From Clostridia bacterium (GTDB taxonomy: Bacteria > Bacillota > Clostridia > Lachnospirales > Cellulosilyticaceae): 64,000 nt of DNA. This document shows, piece by piece, positions 46,381 to 56,199 of this stretch. Location: assembly GCA_029239755.1 (NCBI GenBank), contig JARBUI010000003.1, forward strand, positions 293,144 through 357,143. The letters run 5' to 3'. The notes below the pieces were generated by a model, which was given only the letters and a program-made list of their open reading frames with translations, did no database searches and had not been told where the DNA came from. Made by a program: the position numbers and the translations under genes. Within the stretch, counting starts at the first letter, position 1, and each line of letters opens with the position of its first letter.

Positions 46381-46835
46381 GCTCTGTGAGCTGCCGCACA
46401 CACACTATCGAATTCACTAAATAAATAAGTTAAAGATTTTGCTCTTACTTTAGGCTCTTTTTCTTTTTGCTCCTCTAAACCTTTACCCATAAGTGCAAGG
46501 TCTGTAAGCCTATCCTCTTCTGGCTCCTTGAAGGTACGATGAGTAGGTCTCTCCCCTATAGCATCTAACTTTTCTTCTATTTGAGAAGGATCTTCCACCT
46601 TAGTAACTACTATCATAATACTATCTGTTGATAAAGGTACTGCTTCAATCATAAGAGGTACATTCTCTGTTTCAAACCCAAAATCCTCATAAGCTCTTGC
46701 CATCATATCTTTAAAAAGAGCTTGAGTCTTTTTAGAGCCGTAGGCAAGTTCACTAATCTTAATATTTCTATCTATAAGGTCTGAGTGATTTAAAGTGACT
46801 TGGATTTGCGTATCGCTAAGCTTTTCTATTTTCAT
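46152..46835 (-). CDS. mecA: MecA-family adaptor protein
   Basis: MecA links substrates such as competence and stress regulators to the ClpC protease. The 227-residue protein has the N-terminal substrate-binding part (MKIEKLSDTQIQVTLNHSDL, then AFGSK-like YGSKKTQALFKDMM and PLMIEAVPLSTDSIMIVVTKV). After an acidic linker (about 85-125) comes the C-terminal ClpC-binding domain with LTYLFSEFDSVCAAA and GDSSLYKY...YFLIL. The length fits the family. Its 3' end is duplicated at 31149-31339, so it marks the right border of the island. It ends in a strong terminator. Confidence 0.88.
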   Translation of the reverse strand: MKIEKLSDTQIQVTLNHSDLIDRNIKISELAYGSKKTQALFKDMMARAYEDFGFETENVPLMIEAVPLSTDSIMIVVTKVEDPSQIEEKLDAIGERPTHRTFKEPEEDRLTDLALMGKGLEEQKEKEPKVRAKSLTYLFSEFDSVCAAAHRASSLFIGDSSLYKYNERYFLILNKNKKTNVKADTLVGILDEFGSRCPSTDLNEMFLKEHGKLLIPLHAVDVLAKYL

Positions 46836-47236
46836 TCAAATCACATCCTTTCACAATAATGACAGTTTGTTGTTTATGCATATATATTAAAGTTTGATAT
46901 ACACTAGTATAATGTACATAACTAGTAGATGTAAAGAGGATAATATCGCTAATTAATAATACTATACTATGCATTAAATAAGTGAAAAAATCAATTATTT
47001 CTATTTTTATTATACAATATTTTTTAATAAATAAATATGAATTTTCTAATCTAACTATTTTTATTATTCCATATGCCTTATACTTAAATAAATAAACTTG
47101 ATAGATACAGCCTTTGAGCCTTTACAATATAGCTAAATTTTTCATTATTTATTAAGGTATTTCATTATATATATCGGTAAATAATGATTTTATATAATAT
47201 TTTTATAGAAAATATAACATTTTTTTCACACTATTA
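46836..47236. other. AT-rich intergenic region between mecA and pflB
   Basis: No gene was seen in about 400 bp of very AT-rich DNA. It separates two divergent genes and should hold the mecA promoter and upstream control sites of pflB. No further conserved element could be named. Confidence 0.5.
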
Positions 47237-47266
47237 TTGACGTGTATACAGTATACATTATATAAT
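47237..47266 (+). promoter_or_regulatory. pflB promoter with a palindromic operator in its spacer
   Basis: TTGACG (47237-47242), an 18-bp spacer and TATAAT (47261-47266). The spacer holds the perfect palindrome TGTATACAGTATACA (47243-47257). Its position implies a repressor site, perhaps for a GntR-type protein, which favour GTATAC cores. Confidence 0.65.
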
Positions 47267-47332
47267 AAAGGTGTATTAAAGAATATTATAAACACTAAAA
47301 CCTTATTGATTAAAGTTAAGGAGATGATATAT

Positions 47333-49561
47333 ATGTTAAAAGAATGGAATGGATTTGAACTCGGTGACTGGACTAAACATGTAGATGTAAGAGAGTTCAT
47401 TCAGAAAAATTATACCCCTTATGAAGGAAATGACTCTTTCTTACAAGATGCTACCCCAAGAACATCAAAACTATGGCAGGATGTCCTTGCTCTTATGAAA
47501 GACGAAATTGAAAAAGGTATTTTAGATGTTGAAACAAAAATTCCTTCTACTATTTCTTCTCACGGTCCTGGCTATCTTGATAAAGAAAATGAGCAAATCG
47601 TAGGATTCCAATCAGATGCCCCTTTAAAAAGAAACATCATGCCAAGTGGTGGTGCCCGTACTGTAAAAAATGCATTAGAATCTTATGGATATGAACTCGA
47701 TCCGACAACCTGGAAAACTTATACAGAATATCGCAAAACCCATAATGATGGCGTCTTTGCAGCTTATACAACAGCAATGCGTAAAGCAAGGCACTCAGGA
47801 ATTATTACTGGACTTCCAGATGCTTACGGCCGTGGCCGTATCATTGGCGATTATCGCCGAGTTGCACTATACGGTGTAGACAGGCTGATAGAAGATAAAG
47901 AAAGTCAAAAGTTATCACTTGAAGTAGGTTATATGAGTGAAGAAGTTATTCGTCTTCGCGAAGAAATCACAGATCAAATAGGTGCATTAAAAGAGCTTAA
48001 AAAGATGGCACTTTCTTATGGTTTCGATATTTCAAGGCCAGCAGAAACAGCAAAAGAAGCTATACAGTGGACATACTTTGGATATCTTGGTGCTATTAAA
48101 GAACAAGATGGTGCTGCGATGTCAATAGGCCGTGTCTCTACCTTCCTTGATATCTATATTGAAAGAGACCTTAAAGCAGGTACACTTACTGAATCAGAAG
48201 CACAGGAATTAATGGATCATTTTGTTATGAAATTACGTATGGTACGTTTCCTTCGTACCCCATCATATAATGAATTATTCTCTGGTGACCCAACTTGGGT
48301 GACTGAAGTAATCGGTGGTATGGGTATAGACGGACGTACTCTTGTTACCAAAAACAGCTTCCGTATGCTGCATACGCTTGTTACCCTCGGCCCTGCCCCT
48401 GAACCAAATCTAACCGTACTTTGGTCTGTTCGTCTTCCAAAAGGGTTTAAAGACTTCTGTTCAAGAATGTCTATTGAAACAAGCTCTATCCAGTATGAAA
48501 ATGATGACCTTATGAGACCTTACTGGGGAGATGATTATGGTATTGCGTGCTGTGTATCAGCTATGAAAATCGGTAAACAAATGCAGTTCTTCGGTGCCCG
48601 CGCTAACCTTGCTAAAGCCCTACTTTATGCGATTAACGGCGGACGTGATGAAAAAGCAGGTGAACAAATTGCTCCAAAGTTCGCTCCAGTTACAACAGAA
48701 TATCTTGAATTCGATGATGTGTGGGAAAAATTTGAGCAGATTATGGAATGGCTTGCTGAACTCTATGTTAATACATTAAATGTTATTCACTATATGCATG
48801 ATAAATATGCTTATGAAAAGTTAGAGCTTGCACTTCATGACAGAGACATTCTTCGTACTTTTGCAACCGGCATTGCAGGTCTCTCAGTGGTAACAGATTC
48901 CCTTTCTGCTATCAAATACGCAAAAGTAAAAGCCATTAGAAATGATGATGGCCTTGTTACTGACTATGTGATTGAAGGAGAATATCCTGCATTTGGTAAT
49001 AATATTGATGAAGCTGATGAATTAGCTATTAAGGTCGTTGAAACCTTCATGAGCAAAATTAGAAAACATAAAACTTACAGAGATTCTTACCCAACACTTT
49101 CTATCTTAACCATTACTTCAAATGTCGTATATGGTAAGAAAACAGGTAATACCCCAGATGGACGTAAAGCTGGTGAACCATTTGCTCCTGGAGCAAATCC
49201 AATGCATGGAAGAGACCTTAAAGGGGCTGTTGCTTCACTTGCTTCTGTTGCTAAGCTTCCTTACCAATATGCAGAAGACGGTATCTCTTATACCTTCTCT
49301 ATCATACCTGGCGCCCTTGGTAAATCTGAAGACGAACGTATTGCAAACTTATCTGCACTTCTAGATGGATACTTCTCTCAAACTGGTCATCACATTAATG
49401 TCAACGTTTTTGACCGTGAGACATTACTAGATGCTATGGATCACCCTGAAAAATATCCTCAGCTTACTATTCGTGTATCAGGTTATGCAGTTAACTTTAT
49501 ACGTTTAACAAGAGAACAACAACTCGATGTTATTAATAGAACTTTCCATGAACGTGTATAG
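47333..49561 (+). CDS. pflB: Formate C-acetyltransferase (pyruvate formate-lyase)
   Basis: It splits pyruvate with CoA into acetyl-CoA and formate during anaerobic fermentation. The 742-residue glycyl-radical enzyme has the catalytic pair Cys406-Cys407 in [10 protein letters not shown]. The glycyl radical Gly717 lies in [10 protein letters not shown] near the C-terminus. The ATG at 47333 was chosen because AAGGAG lies 9 nt upstream; the frame is open further upstream but includes the promoter. It has its own promoter with an operator-like palindrome and is followed by its activase after a hairpin. Confidence 0.98.
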   Translation: MLKEWNGFELGDWTKHVDVREFIQKNYTPYEGNDSFLQDATPRTSKLWQDVLALMKDEIEKGILDVETKIPSTISSHGPGYLDKENEQIVGFQSDAPLKRNIMPSGGARTVKNALESYGYELDPTTWKTYTEYRKTHNDGVFAAYTTAMRKARHSGIITGLPDAYGRGRIIGDYRRVALYGVDRLIEDKESQKLSLEVGYMSEEVIRLREEITDQIGALKELKKMALSYGFDISRPAETAKEAIQWTYFGYLGAIKEQDGAAMSIGRVSTFLDIYIERDLKAGTLTESEAQELMDHFVMKLRMVRFLRTPSYNELFSGDPTWVTEVIGGMGIDGRTLVTKNSFRMLHTLVTLGPAPEPNLTVLWSVRLPKGFKDFCSRMSIETSSIQYENDDLMRPYWGDDYGIACCVSAMKIGKQMQFFGARANLAKALLYAINGGRDEKAGEQIAPKFAPVTTEYLEFDDVWEKFEQIMEWLAELYVNTLNVIHYMHDKYAYEKLELALHDRDILRTFATGIAGLSVVTDSLSAIKYAKVKAIRNDDGLVTDYVIEGEYPAFGNNIDEADELAIKVVETFMSKIRKHKTYRDSYPTLSILTITSNVVYGKKTGNTPDGRKAGEPFAPGANPMHGRDLKGAVASLASVAKLPYQYAEDGISYTFSIIPGALGKSEDERIANLSALLDGYFSQTGHHINVNVFDRETLLDAMDHPEKYPQLTIRVSGYAVNFIRLTREQQLDVINRTFHERV

Positions 49562-49622
49562 ATTATCATTATAGATAATCGTTCAATTTGCTTTCACTTA
49601 TAAACTTAAGTATAATGAAGAG

Positions 49623-49648
49623 GATAACTAATCTGGTGATTAGTTATC
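49623..49648 (+). other. Hairpin between pflB and pflA
   Basis: GATAACTAATC (49623-49633) pairs with GATTAGTTATC (49638-49648) with loop TGGT, followed by a weak T/C-rich run. It could be a partial terminator or an mRNA processing or stability site that lowers activase expression relative to pflB. Confidence 0.6.
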
Positions 49649-49686
49649 TCTATTCTCTTTAATTATACAGATGCAGGAGGTAGACT

Positions 49687-50412
49687 ATGAAAGGCAAAAT
49701 ACATTCAATAGAAACTTGTGGAACAGTAGACGGCCCTGGCATTCGCTACATATTGTTTACCCAAGGCTGTCCCTTAAGATGTAAATATTGTCACAATCCA
49801 GATACCTGGTCTATGAAAAATGGCAAAGATGCCGATACAGAGGACTTAATTAAAGATATTATTAAATATAAATCCTTTATGCAATTTTCTGGGGGCGGAG
49901 TGACAATAAGCGGCGGTGAGCCTTTGCTGCAGCCTGAATTTGTAATAGACCTGCTTCAAAAGTGTAAGTCAAATAATATTCATACAGCTATTGATACTTC
50001 CGGATTTATCAGCATAGAGAAAGCTGATCCCGTTTTAGATTATACAGATCTCGTACTTCTCGATATTAAATCTTATAACCCCGATGTATTTAAAGATCTA
50101 ACAGGAGTTCCCTTAGATCCTACCCTGCAGTTTGCAAAGCATTTAGATGAACGTCAAATTCCTGCTTGGATTCGCTATGTACTTGTTCCTGGTCTTACAG
50201 ATAATGAGGAGGATATCGATAAATTGGCAAATTATTTATCAACACTAAAAAATATTGAACGTATCGATATTTTACCTTTTCATAAAATGGGTGAATATAA
50301 ATGGGAGCAATTGGGTTACAAGTATGAGCTTACAGATACTATAGAACCAAGTAAAGCTGAAGTTCTGAAGGCACAAGATATCTTTAGAAAATACAACCTT
50401 CCTATTCACTAA
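49687..50412 (+). CDS. pflA: Pyruvate formate-lyase activating enzyme
   Basis: A radical SAM enzyme that installs the glycyl radical on PflB. The 241 residues contain the cluster motif CPLRCKYC (Cys28, Cys32, Cys35), the SAM-binding SGGEPLLQ, and the C-terminal ILPFHKMGEYKWEQLG typical of Pfl activases. The start has GCAGGAGG upstream. It follows pflB by 125 bp, with a hairpin between, and is ended by a strong bidirectional terminator. Confidence 0.97.
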   Translation: MKGKIHSIETCGTVDGPGIRYILFTQGCPLRCKYCHNPDTWSMKNGKDADTEDLIKDIIKYKSFMQFSGGGVTISGGEPLLQPEFVIDLLQKCKSNNIHTAIDTSGFISIEKADPVLDYTDLVLLDIKSYNPDVFKDLTGVPLDPTLQFAKHLDERQIPAWIRYVLVPGLTDNEEDIDKLANYLSTLKNIERIDILPFHKMGEYKWEQLGYKYELTDTIEPSKAEVLKAQDIFRKYNLPIH

Positions 50413-50415
50413 GAA

Positions 50416-50470
50416 AAGAGGGTGTAGCATGAGCTGATTTTGATCAGCGCATGCTACACCCTCTTTTTTT
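50416..50470. terminator. Bidirectional terminator between pflA and the MerR-type gene
   Basis: A 16-bp stem (50416-50431 with 50450-50465) with A and T tracts on the two sides. The plus strand has TTTTTTT after it. Confidence 0.9.
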
Positions 50471-50475
50471 AGTGG

Positions 50476-51132
50476 CTATATATCTGCTATTCTATCTTTT
50501 TCTTTAAAAATACGGCTCCAAAAGGATGATTTATGTTTTGTGTTCTCAAGCATGCCTTGTGCCATCTCTTTTCTGATCTTTTGTACCTCCCTCATGGTTT
50601 CATCCAGCTTTTTATAATATTCTTCGCTTTTTTCGTTTTGCTTTTCTTCAAGCTTCATAAGTTTTTTATCAACAGCTAAATTTACTTCTTCTTGAATTTC
50701 TTGTTTAATTTCTGTTTTTGATTGCTCATTATACTCTACTAAAGCCTGCTTAAACATGTCTTTCATCATTACTGAGAATTGTTTAACCTTATCATTATCC
50801 TCATCTGTAATGTCAAATGCTGTTATATTATTTTTCTTAATTGGTGTTACACTGGCCATCTGAATACTGCTTAATTGCTCATACGTTTCTTTAGCTTCCT
50901 GATTAGAATCATGTACAATCCCTTCAATGGCTTTAAGCTGAAGTCCCTGTTCACGCATATCCTGTATTTGTTTAAAAAGTTCAACGTCCTCCATGGTATA
51001 TACCCTATGGCCCTTTGCATTTCTTTTGATTTTAAGGTTTAATTCCTTTTCATAAAATCTAAGGACATAAGCCTCTGTATCTAACATATCTGATACATCC
51101 TTAACTGTCAGATAATCTCCCACCTGTAACAT
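50476..51132 (-). CDS. MerR-type HTH protein with C-terminal coiled coil
   Basis: A 218-residue protein. Residues 6-75 are a MerR helix-turn-helix (LTVKDVSDMLDTEAYVLRFYE, then GHRVYTMEDVELFKQI). Residues about 110-200 are highly charged and predicted coiled coil (KQEIQEEVNLAVDKKLMKLEE). The end is basic, SSFWSRIFKEKDR. This layout resembles RacA-like chromosome-anchoring proteins as well as some regulators, and no effector-binding domain is visible. It converges on pflA. A regulatory link to pfl is possible but not shown. The start has GAGGTGA upstream. Confidence 0.75.
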   Translation of the reverse strand: MLQVGDYLTVKDVSDMLDTEAYVLRFYEKELNLKIKRNAKGHRVYTMEDVELFKQIQDMREQGLQLKAIEGIVHDSNQEAKETYEQLSSIQMASVTPIKKNNITAFDITDEDNDKVKQFSVMMKDMFKQALVEYNEQSKTEIKQEIQEEVNLAVDKKLMKLEEKQNEKSEEYYKKLDETMREVQKIRKEMAQGMLENTKHKSSFWSRIFKEKDRIADI

Positions 51133-51217
51133 ATGTTCACCTCATCATTCGCACCTGTTTTAAGGTAATTATACCATATTTTTACAATAGTTCAATATTT
51201 TTTAAGTTTTTTATCTT

Positions 51218-52333
51218 TTAATCTGCATAGTTAAGCCCTGCAAAAATTACCTGAGCATACTCCCCTGTATCTGGCATAAAAGAAAAGTCTCTAATTCTAA
51301 ACCATCCTTCCTTACCAGCCTCAGTCTTTACCCTGCACCATGCTTTGTTATCATTGCCGGTAATAACTAAAATCTGACCTGTTTTTACAGTGAATGGTTT
51401 ACTGCTCACATCTTTTTTCGTATATACTTTAAAATACTTTTTAACATAAACCAAATGATTATTAATATAGATATTTGTAGGTACAGGTATAATTTTATGC
51501 TCCTTATCTAATTGATACTTTTTATCAAACCACCAAGTCTGAAGAATAGCTCCTCGTGTTGAAGCTGAAAAAGTCCCTGATGAATCTATTGTAAGGCCAT
51601 CCTCAAATATCCCGCCAGTCGTACCAATTGACATAAGTCTATTATTTTTATAAATATAAAAGGTAGATGTATGATCAGAACTTGGCCCGTAGTCACTGAT
51701 AATGAGCTCTTTATATTTATCCTTCCTATCAATATCAACAATAGCAAATTGTGATGCTAGATTGCCTTCTAATTCTGCTGATGAACCATTAATAATGAGG
51801 TTAGCCTTTGCGTTTTCTCCGTATTCTGTTGTATTTAACAATCTGTATTCTATTTTTTCTTTTACGCCGTCTCCATTAAGATCCTCTAATACCATTTTAT
51901 TAGCTTCATAAATACTTTCCTTCTTTACAGCTTTAATACTAACAGGTATCTTCGAATAGTAATTATGATATGTCTCATAAAACTTAATAATAGCTACATT
52001 ATACTTTTCGATTGCATTAAGTGAATCATATCCAATTCCATCTATAGGTCTGTACCATGATCTTTCTCTAAAGTATTTGTTATACTTCTCATCTTTAAAA
52101 ATATACCCATGCCTTGCGTAAATTTCGTTACGTGCAAGGGCTAAAACATCTGGTTCTAGAATCATAAGTTCCCATTCACCTATAGCTTCTTTGTCACTTG
52201 ACTCAAAAATAAATTCATTTTTTTGCACATACTGCATGGTTTCCTGACTAACTTCATCTATTGCAAGTACTTCCTTACAATTCACAAGCAAGCATATTAC
52301 CACTACTAATCCTATCAATATGTTTATTTTCAC
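51218..52333 (-). CDS. Secreted YARHG-domain protein with C-terminal SH3-like domain
   Basis: A 371-residue exported protein. A signal peptide ends near VLAID (residue 25). A YARHG domain follows at about 55-100 (LARNEIYARHGYIFKDEKYNKYFRE and WYRP, read in parts). Then comes a beta-rich repeat region with VLEDLNGDGVKEKIEYRL, a dockerin- or integrin-like calcium loop. The C-terminal SH3-like domain has GQILVITGNDNKAWCRVK. Function is not known. YARHG proteins are extracellular and often occur with peptidoglycan enzymes. It is a single gene. Confidence 0.8.
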   Translation of the reverse strand: MKINILIGLVVVICLLVNCKEVLAIDEVSQETMQYVQKNEFIFESSDKEAIGEWELMILEPDVLALARNEIYARHGYIFKDEKYNKYFRERSWYRPIDGIGYDSLNAIEKYNVAIIKFYETYHNYYSKIPVSIKAVKKESIYEANKMVLEDLNGDGVKEKIEYRLLNTTEYGENAKANLIINGSSAELEGNLASQFAIVDIDRKDKYKELIISDYGPSSDHTSTFYIYKNNRLMSIGTTGGIFEDGLTIDSSGTFSASTRGAILQTWWFDKKYQLDKEHKIIPVPTNIYINNHLVYVKKYFKVYTKKDVSSKPFTVKTGQILVITGNDNKAWCRVKTEAGKEGWFRIRDFSFMPDTGEYAQVIFAGLNYAD

Positions 52334-52465
52334 TACTGTATGCCCCTCTCCCTGCTTCTATCCTTTTATTATATTAGATAGTTATAATTATTGGTAGAAA
52401 ATTTTAAATTTACTACCAATAATTTAGATAATTAGCAAGAGTGTAATGAGGTGAATCCTAACAGG

Positions 52466-54019
52466 TTAAATAGTTGCTTTCTGCATAACTTTATTCACAG
52501 CATTAATAAGTGCAATGGCGCTGGCCCTGATAATATCCTTTTCGATAGCTTTGCCTTGATACAAGATCCCTTCATGAATAATTTGAATACCTACTTTCCC
52601 TAAGCTTTCTTTGCCTCTCGCAATATTGTGAATACGATATTCAAGTAATGAAACGGGTGTATCTATTGCTGCTAAAATGGCTGAATAAAGTGCATCTATA
52701 GCGCCACTGCCAGTTTGAGTACATGTACTAATCTTTTCACCTCTTTTAACTTTCACTGCTGCTGTTGAAACTAGTGAATTATCAACCACCTCAAAATCTA
52801 CTAATTCCCAAAAGTCTATTTTCTTTTCTCTAACCACAATTTGCTTAGGATACTTTTTCATAAGCATCTCTATATCATAATCATAGACTTCCTTTTTTTG
52901 ATCTGCCATAGCTAGAAAATCTGAATAGATTTCCTCTTTGTGTTCTTCTTGAATCTTGTACCCTAATCTTTCTATAATATGTGTAAACGCATGTCGTCCT
53001 GATCTAGCTGTAAGCACAAGTTCCATAGGAGGAGCTCCTATATCCTGCGGTTCTATAATCTCATAAACTTCTTTAGATTTTAGTAGTCCGTCTTGATGAA
53101 TACCAGAAGAATGGGCAAAGGCATTTTCTCCTGTAATGGCTTTATTGACTTGCACATCTAGCCCCATGATGGCACTTACCATACGGGATGTAGTATATAT
53201 TTCCTTTGTATTAATTGCAGTGAAGCCTCCATAATACTCAGGATGCAGCTTAATCCCCATAACGACTTCTTCCAAAGAGGTATTACCTGCTCTTTCTCCT
53301 ATCCCATTAATAGTGCATTCTACTTTATCTGCACCATTTCTGACTGCTGCTAAGGTGTTAGCTGTTGCAAGCCCTGTATCATTATGACAGTGTACGCTTA
53401 ATAGAACATTAGGATTTAAGTTTTTTAAGCGATCACTGATGCGATAAATCAACGAGCCAAATTCCTCAGGAACTGCAAATCCTACCGTATCTGGAATATT
53501 AATGATAGTAGCACCTGCCTTGACGACAGCTTCTATTGTTTTCCACATATATTCAAAACTTGATCGGCTTGCATCCTCTAAGGAGTACTGAACCTCTGGC
53601 ATAAGTTTTTTAGCGTATTTCACTGCTTCAACTCCCATAGCAAGTACTTCTTCTGCAGTTCTATTAAATTTCTTTTCTATATGCACACCTGATGATCCAA
53701 GTACAATGTGAATCATAGGTTTTTCAGCTTTTTTCAAACTCTCATAAATAGCATCAATGTCTGATTTGACTGCTCTTCCTAGTGCTGTAACAACTGCGTC
53801 TTTGCCTATTACACTGCTGATAGCTTTAACTGCTTCAAAGTCTCCTTTTGATGAAGAGGGAAATCCTATTTCAAGCATATCTACATTAAGCCTAATGAGC
53901 TGTTTTGCCACCTCCATCTTTTCCTCTAGATTTAATTTTGCTCCTGGAACTTGCTCTCCATCTCTTAATGTGGTGTCTAAAACATAAATCTTTTTACTGC
54001 TACCCTTTATACAGTTCAT
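52466..54019 (-). CDS. leuA: 2-isopropylmalate synthase
   Basis: It condenses 2-ketoisovalerate and acetyl-CoA, the first step of leucine synthesis. The 517 residues have the catalytic [12 protein letters not shown] (Arg19-Asp20), the metal-binding [14 protein letters not shown], and a C-terminal allosteric domain (about 395-515) where leucine acts. The ATG at 54019 was chosen because AAAGGGAG lies upstream; the longer open frame runs into the T-box leader. leuB, leuC and leuD are not adjacent. It is controlled by a leucine T-box leader. Confidence 0.95.
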   Translation of the reverse strand: MNCIKGSSKKIYVLDTTLRDGEQVPGAKLNLEEKMEVAKQLIRLNVDMLEIGFPSSSKGDFEAVKAISSVIGKDAVVTALGRAVKSDIDAIYESLKKAEKPMIHIVLGSSGVHIEKKFNRTAEEVLAMGVEAVKYAKKLMPEVQYSLEDASRSSFEYMWKTIEAVVKAGATIINIPDTVGFAVPEEFGSLIYRISDRLKNLNPNVLLSVHCHNDTGLATANTLAAVRNGADKVECTINGIGERAGNTSLEEVVMGIKLHPEYYGGFTAINTKEIYTTSRMVSAIMGLDVQVNKAITGENAFAHSSGIHQDGLLKSKEVYEIIEPQDIGAPPMELVLTARSGRHAFTHIIERLGYKIQEEHKEEIYSDFLAMADQKKEVYDYDIEMLMKKYPKQIVVREKKIDFWELVDFEVVDNSLVSTAAVKVKRGEKISTCTQTGSGAIDALYSAILAAIDTPVSLLEYRIHNIARGKESLGKVGIQIIHEGILYQGKAIEKDIIRASAIALINAVNKVMQKATI

Positions 54020-54463
54020 ACAGTCACTCCCTTTCGATTTTTGATAATAAAAAAACCTTCCGTCTCTTGATATAACTTTGCAAGAGACGAAAGGGATCTT
54101 CCGTGGTACCACTCTTATTCATTCCTTAATGGAATGCACTTATTTGATACAAATCAATTAGGGTGTAAGCCTCACAAAAATAAAAAAACTTCTATCTCCA
54201 AAGAGACAGAAGTACTTTCTGCATGACCACTCTTGAATGCCTTATAAAAGGCGATTGATACTGGTTATCCTAATTGACCGATATCTAGCCATAATAACGG
54301 TTGGCATCCGTCTAGACCTACTTATTTCAGCCAGCAACTCCAAGGCGAGTTCACTATCTTCTAAATCCTGTTTCACACCACCCAACAGGTCTCTGATATT
54401 TATAGGATACCTACTATTCCTTTTCCTAGTCTTTTCTATTCATTATTCTGTTAATTTTTTATG
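54020..54463 (-). promoter_or_regulatory. Leucine T-box leader of leuA with two antiterminator/terminator modules
   Basis: On the minus strand a Stem I region carries the specifier CTC (Leu) in AGTGAACTCGCC and the conserved TAGGTCTAGACGG. A first T-box, AAGAGTGGTCATGCAG (54221-54236), is followed by a terminator (54188-54213 with seven T). A second T-box, AAGAGTGGTACCACGG (54102-54117), is followed by another terminator (stem 54061-54069 with 54081-54089, then seven T). Both T-boxes have TGGT, which pairs with the ACCA end of tRNA-Leu. Confidence 0.85.
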
Positions 54464-54469
54464 AGTTTG

Positions 54470-54498
54470 ATTATACCGTATTCAGTTTTACTTGTAAA
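54470..54498 (-). promoter_or_regulatory. Predicted promoter of the leuA leader
   Basis: On the minus strand TTTACA (54493-54498), 17 bp, TATAAT (54470-54475). Confidence 0.78.
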
Positions 54499-54534
54499 CA
54501 TACTTTTAAAATTAATTCTCTTTTAGATAAATTT

Positions 54535-54789
54535 TTATTTTTCATTCTTCCAATACCACCACTTAAGCTTTTCTAATTCATGATTTTTGTTTTCTGCATA
54601 ATACACTACAAGTCTGTACATATAGAGCTGACACTTATCTATGTGACATCCTTTCATTCTCATTTCTCTTTCATACATTTCTTCAGGATTTTGTCCTTTC
54701 AAAGCAGCTATTGTTGTATATCCGAGACTTATTAAAGCTTTTTCAGTTGCTTCCCCTACATATGGAATCTTTCTAAGTTCAGTTTTCAT
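54535..54789 (-). CDS. Cdd1-like helix-hairpin-helix protein
   Basis: An 84-residue protein of the Cdd1 (pathogenicity locus) family, named from a Clostridioides difficile toxin-region ORF. It has a helix-hairpin-helix start, LRKIPYVGEATEKALISLGY, then NPEEMYERE and KGCHIDKCQLYMYRLVVYYA. DNA binding is inferred from the helix-hairpin-helix motif. The function is not known. The ATG at 54789 was chosen because GGAGA lies upstream. It is downstream of the PTS IIC-like gene, separated by a terminator. Confidence 0.8.
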   Translation of the reverse strand: MKTELRKIPYVGEATEKALISLGYTTIAALKGQNPEEMYEREMRMKGCHIDKCQLYMYRLVVYYAENKNHELEKLKWWYWKNEK

Positions 54790-54811
54790 AACTATCTCCA
54801 ATTCATATCTA

Positions 54812-54854
54812 CGAAAAGGCCTATCCTCACTAAACCCTTAGAAAGATAGACCTT
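54812..54854 (-). terminator. Terminator after the PTS IIC-like gene
   Basis: On the minus strand AAGGTCTATC and GATAGGCCTT (54845-54854 with 54816-54825) pair with one mismatch, followed by TTTTCG. Confidence 0.7.
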
Positions 54855-54862
54855 CATTTATA

Positions 54863-55864
54863 TTATACACTTTGTAAAAGCATGTCATCCGTTTTAATAT
54901 AGTCTTTTTTCTTCATAACATATGCTACTCCGAAGCTTATAAGTGCTGGTAAAATAAAATGTAAAATAATAATTTTCCCAATAGAAGCCGGGCCCATTTC
55001 AGCTACTGTTTGAATTTGCCCTACGAGTCCGCTGGTTCCCATTCCCGCACCAATCTTGTTACTTGTCATTTTAAAGAGAGTGGTTGAAAAAATACCTAAT
55101 ATAAAACTTGCAGTTGTTGATGGAACAGCAATGAGAGGATTTTTAACAATATTTCCGAACTGTATTTTTGCAGTTCCAAGTCCCTGTGCTATTAATCCTT
55201 CAACTCCGTTTTCTTTAAAAGAGGCTATTGCAAAACCTATCATTTGGCAAGAAGTACCTACTACTGCTGCTCCTGCTGCAAGTCCTGACAGACCTAAACT
55301 TGCTGCTAGTGCTGCTGAACTTATAGGTGAAATAAGTACAAGTCCCATAATGGTTGATACAATTGCGCCCATATAAAAAGGTTGAAGTTCTGTTGCTCTA
55401 TTAATAATAAAACCAATCCAAGAAGTAAATTGTGTGATGATAGGAGACACAAAAGTTCCTGTAATCCCTCCAACTAAGATGCACACCATAGGCACTAATA
55501 TAATATCTACCTTTGTTTTACCTGCTATCTTTTTGCCGATAATAGCCGTGATCAAACTGGCTACATAAGCTCCTGCAGGATCTCCAACTTTAATTATTGT
55601 ATTCGTATCGACTATTTGCACAGCACCAGCACCAATACTTCCTGTTACAATACATGAGAAAATAACTAGCGGCGGAGCCTCAAGTGAATAGGCTACAGCT
55701 GCACCTATTGCTCCCCCCATTAAAACCTTTGCTATTGATCCTAGCTGCACAAGCAAATCTAGGTGAAATAAATTTCCTATCTGACTTAAAATGGTCCCCA
55801 CCACTAAAGTGGCAAAAAGACCTATCCCCATTCCGTTTAAAGATTTAATCATACTATTTTTCAT
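54863..55864 (-). CDS. PTS_EIIC_2-type membrane transporter
   Basis: A 333-residue integral membrane protein of the PTS_EIIC_2 group, with about nine membrane segments, rich in Gly and Ala. It includes LMGGAIGAAVAYSLEAPPLVIF and the central PFYMGAIVSTIMGLVLISPISSAALA, read in parts. It lacks fused EIIA or EIIB domains, and no such genes lie nearby. The substrate is therefore unknown and a strict PTS role is uncertain. A good promoter (55941-55970) lies upstream. It is a single-gene unit. Confidence 0.85.
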   Translation of the reverse strand: MKNSMIKSLNGMGIGLFATLVVGTILSQIGNLFHLDLLVQLGSIAKVLMGGAIGAAVAYSLEAPPLVIFSCIVTGSIGAGAVQIVDTNTIIKVGDPAGAYVASLITAIIGKKIAGKTKVDIILVPMVCILVGGITGTFVSPIITQFTSWIGFIINRATELQPFYMGAIVSTIMGLVLISPISSAALAASLGLSGLAAGAAVVGTSCQMIGFAIASFKENGVEGLIAQGLGTAKIQFGNIVKNPLIAVPSTTASFILGIFSTTLFKMTSNKIGAGMGTSGLVGQIQTVAEMGPASIGKIIILHFILPALISFGVAYVMKKKDYIKTDDMLLQSV

Positions 55865-55940
55865 TGCCTTATCCCCAATCTAAATTTTTGTAATTATCAA
55901 TCCATGTATTTACTTATGTCTTGTCACTAAATCCATTATT

Positions 55941-55970
55941 ATTTTAATGTATAAACAGGTGTATTGTCAA
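55941..55970 (-). promoter_or_regulatory. Predicted promoter of the PTS IIC-like gene
   Basis: On the minus strand TTGACA (55965-55970), 18 bp, TAAAAT (55941-55946). The remainder of the 335-bp gap 55865-56199 holds the msrAB terminator and no gene. Confidence 0.6.
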
Positions 55971-56119
55971 TATATTGTTGTAAAGGAATTAACATTCTGC
56001 TAAATGCTAGTCTAGATATTTTTCTTATATTATTTGATACGATATTCTTTTCTATTCAACAGATAGAGATGACTCGTTAAGATTTATAATCTACTATATG
56101 CTTCCTTTTTAGCACATTA

Positions 56120-56156
56120 AAAAAACACCTCAAAAGTTTATCTAACTTTTGGGGTG
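56120..56156 (-). terminator. Rho-independent terminator after msrAB
   Basis: On the minus strand the stem pairs 56144-56156 with 56126-56138 (CACCCCAAAAGTT with AACTTTTGAGGTG), followed by TTTTTTT. Confidence 0.88.
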
Positions 56157-56199
56157 CCTTGGATTATAGCTATTATATCATCTTTTATCCCAACCATCT

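Noticed and set aside
47237..47332. Upstream extension of the pflB reading frame
   Set aside because: The open frame starts inside the -35 box and covers the promoter; the ribosome site and family alignment favour the ATG at 47333.
54020..54112. Upstream extension of the leuA reading frame
   Set aside because: The extra codons lie in the T-box antiterminator and terminator; AAAGGGAG precedes the ATG at 54019.
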